From NCBI GenBank assembly GCA_037179385.1, contig CM074179.1:76001719-76065718 (forward strand): 64,000 nucleotides of DNA. The letters run 5' to 3'. Under the pieces are notes generated by a model. That model worked only from the letters and a program-made list of their open reading frames with translations, was not told where the DNA came from and searched no databases. The position numbers and the translations under genes were made by a program. This DNA comes from Holothuria scabra (taxonomy: Eukaryota; Echinodermata; Holothuroidea; Aspidochirotida; Holothuriidae). Positions 13,271 through 22,399 of the stretch are shown piece by piece; position 1 is the stretch's first letter, and the number at the start of each line of letters is the position of its first letter.

Positions 13271-13609
13271 AAATTAAATTTTTACATCAAAAGCTCCCCG
13301 ATGTGGAAAGATCAAAGCAAGCTTGATTACGGGGGGTGGGGGAGGGGCGCATCCCCTACCTCGAACGGTGATAACATTAAAAGCGTTGAAAGTAAACCTT
13401 TTGCGGAAGACCCCATATCTATACTCATTTCTTCTTTCTTCAATGTTTAATGTCAGGTGTCGTCGAACGTGAGAGTAATTGCTGTATCAAGTCTGTGCGA
13501 CAAAATTGGATTGGAATCCTAGCTACAAGAGTAGGTGTTTTGAAAAACTTGCAAGCTACTCACAACTTGGGGCCAAATGATTTGGGACTAGTCTTTTAGA
13601 GTATTTTGA

Positions 13610-13690
13610 ATTATCTGCCCTGAGAATCGAACCGTGGAGCTTCCGACTATCAGAGTGAGAGTCGGATCATCTGCAAACTACCCCGAAAAA
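13610..13690 (-). repeat. tRNA-like SINE fragment
   Basis: On the minus strand a perfect RNA polymerase III B box GGTTCGATTCT lies at 13623-13633. Upstream is a tRNA-like CCGACT...AGTCGG arm and a degenerate A-box region TAGTTTGCAGATGATCC. The T-arm does not pair, so it is not a functional tRNA; a tRNA-derived SINE head or tRNA pseudogene fits best. Confidence 0.5.
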
Positions 13691-13717
13691 TAGATAGCCA
13701 CGACTGCTGGAGCTTAA

Positions 13718-14123
13718 GCCCCGTCCAAGCTATCCGACTCGATGCGACGCAACGCATGGTAACGACATTGTTCTAATGCGTTGCAAAGTGCGGAATGCTA
13801 CGCAACTAGTTGCAAGTGGACGGGAAACCCAGTTTCCTGCGACCGAACATGTTTGGTCGCAGGAACACAAAGACGGACTTTTGGAATGAAGCCCGCGAAG
13901 TTTAATTAATCGATTCGGAAATGGACAGAACACATTCCTGTCTCTTCAACGTATCAAATAAAGAGTATATGTTAAACGTTCGAATTTTGCCAATCACTTC
14001 GTGGATATGCAACTTATCGCATAATGTGGACACTATCCTCTAAAAACTAGTTATACGTGCAGTCGCTCACCACGACAAGACAGTCTTGTTTCAATTAGTT
14101 GCGTCGCATAGTGTGGACGGGGC
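13718..14123. mobile_element. TTAA-flanked MITE with GCCCCGTCC termini
   Basis: The element starts GCCCCGTCCAAGCTATCC and ends ATAGTGTGGACGGGGC, with TTAA at 13714-13717 and 14124-14127. GATGCGACGCAAC near the left end pairs with GTTGCGTCGC near the right. A near-perfect 28-base internal palindrome (CCTGCGACC...GGTCGCAGG, 13836-13863) lies between. Size 406 bp; TTAA target suggests piggyBac- or Kolobok-type mobilisation. Confidence 0.82.
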
Positions 14124-14127
14124 TTAA

Positions 14128-17100
14128 GTATAGCAAACTGACGGATTTGTTATACAACATTGGAATGTATTATAAGCGTTGAATGATACAGTATTAAGGA
14201 TTAGTAATTGATACCAGGCCCCTGTTACTTGAATAAAAGCCTAAAAAATAAAAAATCAGTTTTGTGTTTGTGGAGTTCCTCAACGCTGGGAAATTTAAAA
14301 GTATAGGCCTAGTTGTCATTCAGGAAAGGTAGGGTTGTACTTCAACAGGTTAATAATTCATTCACGAACCTGAAACTAAAAACGATACACAGAAGCCATT
14401 TTTGACTGAGCTCTGAACTGATTAAAAACAACACATTTTTGGCAACAACGTTTCTCCTGTCAAGTTTAAAATCAGTTGAAAACAAAAAATGCAGTCTTTT
14501 CTACGAAGCAGCTTTAATTTGTCCATTAACAGCTTCTTGTTTCTACAAATCAAATTGTGTAGGCAAAGTATGGCAATCTCACAAAGACTCTACGAAATTT
14601 TCAAATTAGCGCACATCTGGCCTTAGATTTTTCTCCTGTCCTAGTTAGATGTCTAAGAGCAAGCTTCGTCCGAGATACAAAATGGTGGTAGATGCTTCAA
14701 TATTTGGAGTAACGAGGAAAATTTCCAAGATTTTAGAACATGTTCTTGAAAGTTTAGGTAATTTCTTCGATGGGAATACGGTCAATCTGAATAAAAATAC
14801 CGGTTTTACCCTATAAGTGATAAACAGCACTGCGAAAATTTGAATAGTTTGGGGAAGATTTATGTCAAAGTCCTTATAGTTTGAGAAACATTTTAAATGA
14901 ACATAGTTAAAGTAAATTTAAAAAAAAAAAATCCTTTATTTTATTAAAAGTACACTTCAATCTACTGCACGAAAATCACAAATCGAAAGAAGGTGGGGTA
15001 GTGGTACCCACTGGTGCCACTGAAACACCGTTGGATATACCGGTGTAACATGCTAAGGAGAGCCCACAACGAGATTTGAAAGTTACAATCTCGGACAGCG
15101 TTATATTCTGGAACTGAAATTAACAAAACTGACCGCCGAGGATGGCTTCGAATTACAGAAGCGGTCTTACAGAAAATGGGCTGTTTGCATGTAACCTACT
15201 CCCTGCGGAAATGCTCGCCAACAGCCAAAATGCTTGAATGTATGCATGCAAAGCATGTAACACAAGTAATCTCTAGCAGGGCTGCGCTAATACTATTACT
15301 CGACTAACTCAAACCTACTTACGTACGTACGTACCGCGATCGTGAATCGAAGTTGTTAATTTATCCGACTCTCCTCAACCTGGGGGAGTAAAGAATGTGA
15401 AAGGAAATAGCCAGTTTCAACTCGTCCTTTCTGCAGATGAAGTGAGTCATGACTCACAAGTGCAATCGTGCGTAAAAATAACAGCTTAACATTGCTTGTG
15501 GCTTCCACTTATCATGAGATTGTTGATACAAAAACATTTAAAATTCATCATTTATACTTTCGAACAACACCTTCTCATAAACTATCTCCGTGAGATTTTT
15601 TTCTTCTCTTATAATTGTCTATATTATAAAAATAGTCGCATCGTCATAATGTACTTGTGTAATGTGCGAGTCAGGGACGTGTTTGTCGAAATTTTGCTTT
15701 AAAAACCATTTGTTTTCCTGGTAAAGTTGCATGCAGACTGTGCACCGTGCCGCGATATTTTTAGTTCTCTTTAAGTGTGTTTGTCAACTTCAGCTTGTTG
15801 CCCGGTCATTCACTAACGCTTACAGATTTCGTCAAACTTAGTAGGGAGTGATTCCTCTTATTCAAATTCATGAATGCTGCGCTCCTCCATAACCACACCT
15901 GCTGGCCTATGTACACGAACAAGGAACCTAGCTAATCATAGTGACCGATCGAAAATATGATCATCTTTGAGATGCAGCTGGTAAGAAGATCATCAATGCG
16001 ACTGAAAACGCACTGAGCGAGCAAAAATTCGGTGATATCATAGCACAAATGCTGAAGGGAACGCTAAGCACAATCCAGTGGATTTTCATTGAGGCCCGAC
16101 TCGCAATAGACTTAAAATCAAATCATTAGTGTCATATATATAGTTTCCCCCAAAAGATGCAAGACGTTTTCATCTAATCAGGTATCATCGAGTGAAAATA
16201 GTTATGAAGTCACAAACCAAAGCTCACGTTATGAATTGCTTCGTTCCTAGCTAGTTCCAAGGAGCCTGGAAAATGCCATTCTTCAGTTGGCAGTGAGTTA
16301 GGTTTCCATTTTCCACAATTTTCTGTGTGCTAGGCCACAAGTTGGTGGGGACGCTGCGCTTAGCGTTTCGGTTGAACAAATTTCTTAAAACTAAAACAAT
16401 GCAGGGTTGTAGCTACACCATTTTCACATTCCAATATAATTAGGAATCACACATTATTATTCATCCACAGCATGACAAATAAATGGTAGTGGTTCATTTT
16501 ATCTGGTCATATTCTGATCACCCAGCAAGTTGCTGTTTTGGGGATTGCATGTATTTTTTTTCATTTGGAAACAAAAGCTCAAAACAGCGGCTTCTTAGAT
16601 TCCACCTAGTCTACAAGCCGGGAGATGTCATTTTGGTACGAGGGGTAGCCGACATTTTGCAAATCTTTTGCTAGCTCAACTAATGGTGGCTTTCCACTCA
16701 TAGTCTTCCAGGCAGAATTACATTTTTCGGACCAAAATCTTCTGCCTCCCTCACCAACCCCCACCGACCCACCTCCCACGCAACCCGACCCGTCGGTCCG
16801 TCACCCAACTTCACCCGCACAACCCCCTTCGAAAAACTACCGTACGTCTATGATCCATTCTCTGATTTTTTCTCAGATTCGAGGATGAACCAGTCTACTG
16901 AGGGAAAATCCTACGATATGACCATGGTATCTTGAAACAAGGATGAGTTTGAGGATAAATTCCGCTGCATAGCTTGATATAGCTCGAAAAAGAGAGTGAA
17001 TTTGCTCAATCTGAAGGTGAATCCGAGGTTGAATCATGTGATAGCTTTCCATTGGTTGAAACCACTGACCTACATACCAAGATGTAGAAAGCACACCACT

Positions 17101-17800
17101 ATTTATTTCTCCATGGACCTACACATTTTACTGCCTTCATTAAATTCCCCCACGGCCTTGTCAAAGTTAACACCCCGCTAAAGCTACCCCTCACATGAAA
17201 GCCAAGGAGTTGACCAGTCATGGCATCACAAATTCACCAAAGCATGACGGTTAAGATCTTGAGCCACATGGGGAAAAGTTCATGTACCTTGCACCCACCC
17301 CTATTGATCGGCAAAGTGACGGAAATTATATTTTCCACACCTAGGACTGAAATGGTCTAAATTACCTTCAATCCATTCCCATTTAGCGTCTCTTACACAT
17401 TAACGTCTACCCTTCCCTATCTACAGCAACTGGCTGTTTTAATGTGAGCAGTTTACTCTCAAAAAGGACCTAAAACTGACCGGGTACTTTGGAACTACTT
17501 TTCCTAGGAAGGCCGTTCTGCTAGGTGTGCTCTCTGTAAAGTGGTGCCGAAAATTTGAAGCAACCAACATATAGCCTCCATATTGTGTGTGGCAAAAGCG
17601 TTGTGCAACAGCGCCACTCTCCCCACAGCTGGATGGGCAATTTGACATGATGGCTTGATAATTTGACGTCTCGAATTGAAATAGATTAAATATGATGTGG
17701 AATGTACGCATTTACAGCAGAAACAGACAACTAATTTGAAAAACTGAACAAGATTATGTTACATTGAACGCAAAACGTTCACTTCATGCAGTGGTGGATT
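14128..17800. other. Non-coding stretch, nothing recognised
   Basis: No gene, RNA gene or paired repeat is evident. Minor features are a short (ACGT)n run near 15320 and a pyrimidine-rich patch at 16735-16830. Open frames are under 95 codons and look random. Confidence 0.5.
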
Positions 17801-17808
17801 AGAGTTCA

Positions 17809-17850
17809 ACTTGACTGAGTGGCTCAGTCAAGTTCAACTTGTCCTCTTTC
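17809..17850. repeat. Hairpin palindrome
   Basis: AACTTGACTGAG and CTCAGTCAAGTT form perfect 12-base arms around TGG, with imperfect extension outward. It sits at the left margin of the AACAAAGTCGCC-type repeat arms described next. Confidence 0.75.
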
Positions 17851-17879
17851 ACAGTGACAACTAAGTTCAAGTTCAATAA

Positions 17880-19510
17880 AAGAAGAGTTGTCAAGTCGGG
17901 TCCTTTAATTTCGAGCCCACAAAGATCGACGCCCACATAATGTTGCCACCTAACAAAGTCTCCCGGACAACTCCATCCCTCATTTCATATCTGCTCTGTC
18001 GAGGTAACTTCAAGTTTTCCTTTTATGAATGAAAATGAATTAAACTTCAATCCATAGGTAGGAGCGTTGCATAATTATGAAGTAAATAAATCACGCGACG
18101 TAATCAACTCTGACTCTGACCTTACTGTCCAACTGAAGAGAGGCCTGCGGTTATGTAACAGTATACAAGCCGAAGGGCGGTGCTTCATATAATTGTGGTC
18201 AATAAACTGTGTATGGAACAGTCAATCAAGTCGCCCCATACAAAGTCACCCCTGACAAAGTCGCCACCTTGGCCAACAAAGCGGCCCGTAACAAAGTTAA
18301 GTTGTCCTTAAACAAAACCGCATTCTGAAAAATCTCACGGTCCCTAAAAATGTTAAAAAACTTTCTATTATACTTAAATAGTAAACCTATATTGATCCCT
18401 TATGGGTAGACCTAAGCCCATACAGGTGTGGGCATTTTCCGAGATCGATAGGGGCCCATATGGGTAGCCCACATGCAAGAAGGATGTTAAAGGATTGAAA
18501 CTGACCCATCTTCTCACACACACTATCAGTTACTTGAATGAGCCTTAGAACTAGTTTATCATATGGGTCCGATTAGATTAACTTAAGGGGCTGCCCGGCA
18601 TGGGTCTCTTATCATAATCCCGGGTACAAAACCATATGGACCCTTACAGGGGAAGTTTTAAAAGCATAAAAAATAATTTACCATGTATGAAAGAGGAACC
18701 AAATCTACACCGTGTGTTGAAAAATCTATTCAAATCGGACATGTATTTCTTGAGTGTTCCAAAGTGAGTTTCAGGGCAGCAGAGCTAATATCACTTCCTG
18801 ACATTGAAAAGGACTGCTTTGTTTCCCTTTGTTTTATCATACTGTTGTGTTGATCTTCACGTTCAAAGGTATAGGACCTCCCTGTGGGGATGCAGACTTT
18901 GTAAAGTTCTTCTGACACTTATGCAATCACATTTTGTTAATATATGGGGTTGTAGGACAAACTCGACGCTAAAGTTTGAAGAAAAACAAAAGGCTACACG
19001 CTAATAAGGGGATATGATATCTGCTTGCTTCAAGTTCACTTTTTGCAGAAAATGTGAAAATTTTACGTCATGGTCATATCTTGAGAACCACACATCGCAT
19101 TTCAATGGAAATTTCACCAAAATGCTTAGATTAAGCATCCCTGTGACATAGCAAATCCTGTTGTGACCTTAAACCCTTCTTTTAAAGGTTATGGAATGGG
19201 TCCTGTAAGGCTTCATTATGAGAGTGTTACCAGCAAAATGGTTATTTTTTCTTTGGGGGGAGGGGCGAGTCTTTGGTGGGCATGGAACAGTACAATCTTG
19301 TCGTAGGCGACGGCCTTAACCTCTTTGGGCCCGGAAACCTGGCTTGACCGGCAGAGGAACTTTTTTAAGGTCAGATTTTGTTAGGAGGCGAGTTTGTTAG
19401 GAGTGATTTTGTAACTGGTGTCTTAATTTTTTACTAGGGAGACTGTGAGCAGGAGCTAGCTTCAGTTGTGGGAGACTTTGCTAGGGTGTCTTGTCAGTAA
19501 AAGCATGGAC
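17880..19510. repeat. Degenerate AACAAAGTCGCC repeat arms around an inner repeat
   Basis: From about 17880 to 18310 short units like ACAAAGTC(G/T)CC recur (CCTAACAAAGTCTCCC, CCATACAAAGTCACCCC, CCTGACAAAGTCGCC, CCAACAAAGCGGCC). From about 19360 to 19500 the complement recurs (GTTAGGAGGCGAGTTTGTTAGGAG, GGGAGACTTTGCTAGGG). The two arms are thus inverted, with dispersed repeat B (18650-19200) between them. This resembles a transposon whose subterminal repeats surround a later insertion. Confidence 0.5.
18650..19200 (+). repeat. Dispersed repeat family B, copy 2
   Basis: Co-linear with 25780-26320 and inverted relative to 12690-13270. Shared words include CCAAAGTG, GGGCAGCAGAGCT, CATCACTTCC/CATCACTTCA-type sequence, CTGTTGTGTT and GAGAACCACA. 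Divergence is high, so the copies are old. Confidence 0.75.
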
Positions 19511-19663
19511 TTGAGATACTCCCATTTAGTAGGCCTACCATGAAACCAGCACAGGCGTCAATGTTTCTAACTTCACTCGCAATCTGTTGCTTCATAATTG
19601 AAACTAAAAGCAGTTCATGATCTTGTCATTTCTGTTGTCTTCAATTTAGATTGCATACACTGC

Positions 19664-20150
19664 ATACGTTTCTACGGAGCTTTTAAGGTGTCATGCAGAT
19701 GTTGAGATATTATGTGTCTTTCTCGACTGTTTCTCAGTAAAATATGTAGATATTGACATCCGAGATGTTTTTATTTCAATATTTTAGCGTAAAATGTTGA
19801 AATATTACATTACATGATCTCAATATCCTAATATCTTCACTGAAAGATATTAAGATATTAACATACTGGATCTCAATATCTTAATATCTTCACTGAAACA
19901 TATTAAGATAGTGACATCCGAGATCTTTTCATCTCAATATTTTAGTGTAAAATATTGAAATATTACATTGCAGCATCTCAATATTTTAATATCTTCACTG
20001 AAAGATATTAAGATATTGACATGCGGGATCGTTCCATCTCAACATTTTAGCATACAGTATTGAATTATTACATTACAGGATCTCAATATCTTAATATCTT
20101 CAGCGAACGATATTAAGTTATTGACATCCAACATCATTACTTAAACGTCT
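19664..20150 (+). repeat. AT-rich palindromic minisatellite, copy 1
   Basis: Repeated units built from AATATCTTAATATCTTCACTG and its near complement, alternating with CATCTCAATATTTTAGCGTAAAATATTGAAATATTAC blocks that are themselves palindromic. One unique edge (CGGAGCTTTTAAGGTGTCATG) is shared, inverted, with 44262-44911, so both are copies of one dispersed element. It stops about 60 bases before the Polinton target duplication. Confidence 0.85.
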
Positions 20151-20212
20151 TTCAAGATATCCCAAAACGCGTCCAAAACTTGTCTGCAAGTTGGTGTTAA
20201 TATAAACCAGAG

Positions 20213-20218
20213 AACTTC
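20213..20218. repeat. Polinton target site duplication, left (AACTTC)
   Basis: AACTTC immediately precedes the first AG of the element and recurs exactly at 35061-35066 just after the last CT. Six-base duplications are the hallmark of Polinton integrase insertion. Confidence 0.93.
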
Positions 20219-20437
20219 AGTAGTAAGTGGGGCCACTTTAGTCCTCGACCAATCAGAATCGAGTATTTGGATGACGTCATCAAATGATGAATATTCATGA
20301 GATAAGTAAGGTGAGAATAGTCTTGGACCAATAAGAATGGAGAATGGGGGATGACGTCATAAAATCGTGAATATGGATGAGAGAAGAAAGAGAGGAGTGT
20401 CTTAGAATGACGTCATAATGAATATGCATGAGGAGAT
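20219..20437 (+). repeat. Polinton left TIR, outer part
   Basis: Inverted match to the right TIR (34770-35060), starting at the first base. It holds two complete promoter-like modules and one truncated module; the right copy holds one more module. A CRE palindrome occurs in each module. Confidence 0.92.
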
Positions 20438-20440
20438 GGT
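20240..20440 (+). promoter_or_regulatory. Tandem CCAAT-CRE promoter modules in left TIR
   Basis: CCAAT boxes at 20249-20253 and 20328-20332. TGACGTCA palindromes (ATF/CREB sites) at 20272-20279, 20352-20359 and 20408-20415. The first two modules repeat at about 80 bases as CTTGGACCAAT...GATGACGTCAT...GAATAT-ATGAG. They lie directly upstream of a TATA/initiator pair and the coiled-coil gene, so they probably drive inward transcription. Factor binding is inferred. Confidence 0.7.
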
Positions 20441-20441
20441 T

Positions 20442-20477
20442 GATAAATAGAAGCACACGAGTGGAAAGAGCTCATTC
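20442..20477 (+). promoter_or_regulatory. Core promoter of the left-end coiled-coil gene
   Basis: TATA-like GATAAATAG (20442-20450) lies 30 bases upstream of an initiator-like TCATTC (20472-20477). The predicted start site is about 25-30 bases before the chosen ATG at 20503. The same pair occurs at 22286-22321. Confidence 0.55.
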
Positions 20478-20502
20478 TGTGTCTAGAATTCATAGTGTAA
20501 AG

Positions 20503-21024
20503 ATGGCTTGTAAATACGTCGAAGAAGATAGCGATACCGACTGCTCGTTTATCGAAGGCAGTGAAGGAGAGGATTCCTTGATGGATGAGGAGGAAGAAGA
20601 AAAGGAGGAGATAACTTCGGAGAAGGATTGGACGTCCGGCTACTTGCGTGGCTATAGGACGGGAAAAGGGGACGTGGAGGCACGAGTGGTAGAGTTGGAA
20701 CGAGAGAAGGAAGCCCTCCTCGTCGAACTAGCAAATGCGAAGAGGAACTTCGATAGGTATAAGATGGAGGTGGACGAATGGATCTACGAAAGGCTAGCAC
20801 CTCGATTAAGGGCTACAATGGACGTCATGGCGGGGATGATGGACCATAGAGTCGAAAGACTAGTAAACTGGAACCCCGATTTGCCACCGCTCGAAGGGAA
20901 TCAGGAGGAGGAGGTAGAGGGCGAGATGGACGATCTAGGAGATCTTTTTCCAGATCTCCCACCCGTACAGAGACCTGAGGACGCTCCGCCACCGTATTCG
21001 GAGAACCCTCCTGCTCATTTTTGA
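20503..21024 (+). CDS. Acidic coiled-coil accessory protein with PPPY motif
   Basis: A 173-residue protein I cannot place in a named family. The N-terminus is strongly acidic with a run of Glu (residues 5-40). A charged coiled coil follows at about 56-93, then a region with LPPL and LPPV, and the C-terminus has PPPY at 162-165 and ends in NPPAHF. PPxY motifs bind WW domains of Nedd4-type ubiquitin ligases and act as late-budding domains in many enveloped viruses and as entry or egress signals in adenoviruses; that role here is inference. The frame is open 25 codons farther upstream, but the ATG at 20503 has a good context (A at -3, G at +4) and lies just downstream of a TATA/initiator pair. 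The gene sits between the two parts of the left TIR and has no copy in the right TIR. Confidence 0.75.
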   Translation: MACKYVEEDSDTDCSFIEGSEGEDSLMDEEEEEKEEITSEKDWTSGYLRGYRTGKGDVEARVVELEREKEALLVELANAKRNFDRYKMEVDEWIYERLAPRLRATMDVMAGMMDHRVERLVNWNPDLPPLEGNQEEEVEGEMDDLGDLFPDLPPVQRPEDAPPPYSENPPAHF

Positions 21025-21109
21025 AAAAAAGTGAGGAGGACTTTAAACCAAAAGGTTCTTTTCAGGGCCAACCTATATTTAGGTGGGGACGGCTCCATTC
21101 TTTTTCTGT

Positions 21110-21250
21110 CAAACATGCTATTTATGTGTTGTATCGTCTTTTAGAACAAAGGAACGAGACATACGGACTTGGCTAGAGGTCTATCTCAGCGTCGTGTGAG
21201 ACATTAAACGTACCGCTCCGTATTGAATATATACGTTTTGAATGATGTAT
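21110..21250 (+). repeat. Polinton left TIR, inner part
   Basis: About 100 bases at 21146-21245 (GAACAAAGGAACGAGACATA ... ACGTACCGCTCCGTATTGAA) are the inverse of 34600-34697, and CAAACATGCT (21112) also recurs on the right. The left TIR is therefore about 1030 bp long with a gene inside, against about 465 bp on the right. Confidence 0.88.
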
Positions 21251-21303
21251 TGAAAAAACTTTTTAAAAATCGAATTACAAATCTATTTTGTTTGTTTTTT
21301 TCT

Positions 21304-21642
21304 TTACAACAGTTCTGCTAAAGCTAACGATAAAATATCTGTTTCTGGCTTTTTTGACGATGATAATGGTTGTGGTTGTGGTTGTGCTGGTGGTGGTGGC
21401 GGCGGCTGGTCTATGAGCCATCGGAGCTGTGTTTTCTCCAGTTTCGTAAAAACTGGTCTCTTCATGCTGAGATCCAGAGGTTCTGGTAATTTTCGGGTCG
21501 AAGGAAAAGCAGGTGGGTCTTTTGGTAACCCCAATCGTCGAGTGTTGGTTTTGCAACTAGCTCCAAACAGTTGAAAATGTAACACGTAGTTCCTTAGATG
21601 TAGGACATTGTCGCACTGGTTACAATAAAACAGGTCAGCCAT
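21304..21642 (-). CDS. Cys/Pro-rich accessory protein with PLDLS (CtBP-type) motif
   Basis: From the ATG at 21640-21642 (A at -3, G at +4) the protein has 112 residues. It has a CNQC pair with His and Cys spaced like a C2HC zinc knuckle (C7, C10, H22, C30). PEPLDLSMKRP follows at 53-63, then a six-Pro run (80-85) and a hydrophobic LALAELL tail. PxDLS is the docking motif for the CtBP corepressor. Placement next to KRP recalls the C-terminal tail of adenovirus E1A, and adintoviruses have been proposed to carry small oncoprotein-like genes. Beyond these short motifs I see no alignable homology, and no LxCxE retinoblastoma-binding motif. The frame stays open upstream to a TGA near 21892 without another ATG but with CCACILCG-like Cys pairs, so an upstream exon is possible. 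It converges with the coiled-coil gene across the inner TIR. Confidence 0.68.
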   Translation of the reverse strand: MADLFYCNQCDNVLHLRNYVLHFQLFGASCKTNTRRLGLPKDPPAFPSTRKLPEPLDLSMKRPVFTKLEKTQLRWLIDQPPPPPPAQPQPQPLSSSKKPETDILSLALAELL

Positions 21643-21849
21643 TTTTAGATGACAGGCGTAAAACGACAAGCTGTTTGTGTGGTCTAAACGCGACGGCAAT
21701 TTTTCTTCTTGTAATTCGTAATGAAACTTTATTCGATCTTGTTTATGCGGATACTCAAAGACTTCTGATTGTGAAAAATCGATGCACGGCCTTATAAAGT
21801 GCTCGGATGCGGTACAAACCGGTTTTATCCGGTTCGAGGCACCGCACAA

Positions 21850-22280
21850 AATACACGCGCAACAGAGAAGGGCGGAGCTTAGAACGTCGATTCACACAGA
21901 CGTGTGTGTGTGTGTTTGTGTGAGCGCGCGTGCGGAACTCCAGACATGTATGACATAACGCGCGCTACAGGGGGCGGGGCTTAGAACGTCGGTTCACACA
22001 GGCGAACGTGTGGAACTGTGCGGTGATCGACAGGTCCCGTCAACCAATGAGAAACGAGACCTGCGCGTGCGTCCTATTGTTACTGTTGTACTGTGTGCGT
22101 GTGATTGTTGGGAGAGTTTTCGCGCTCATTCGGATTTTGGTGTTTCGACAAGACAGACGTACGTGCGCGTACAGTTTATATGAGTTGCGATAATTAGCTG
22201 GTAGTGAGGAAAATAAGATTTTTGTCGAATGGTAGAAGCAACGTTCGTTGCATGCAGTGCGCGTACAGTCGGTGCGGATT
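21850..22280. other. GC-richer intergenic stretch with GC boxes
   Basis: Contains GGGCGGAGCTTAGAACGTCG twice (about 21880 and 21974, the second as GGGGCGGGGCTTAGAACGTC), a GT microsatellite (21901-21930) and GC boxes. On the minus strand this would be the promoter region of the PLDLS gene. The paired GC-box units suggest bidirectional control between that gene and the 22286 promoter. Confidence 0.45.
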
Positions 22281-22285
22281 GTGAG

Positions 22286-22321
22286 TATAAAGGCAGTGTA
22301 GCGCGTGTTGAGCGTTCATTC
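22286..22321 (+). promoter_or_regulatory. Second TATA/initiator pair, plus strand
   Basis: TATAAAGG (22286-22293) is 30 bases upstream of TCATTC (22316-22321), the same arrangement as 20442-20477. No coding sequence I can recognise follows within the retained element DNA. This may be the promoter of a lost plus-strand gene or of a transcript with a non-coding first exon. Confidence 0.45.
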
Positions 22322-22399
22322 GGAGTGTGGAGCTCGAAGAGTGAAGACGTGGCACGGGCGGTTTTGCTCGTATTACTTATTTCTATACGGAAGTGTGCT

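Noticed and set aside
21643..21849. N-terminal extension of the PLDLS protein to 181 residues
   Set aside because: The extension would start at TTG. No ATG exists upstream in the frame, so the start at 21642 is used; an upstream exon is left open.
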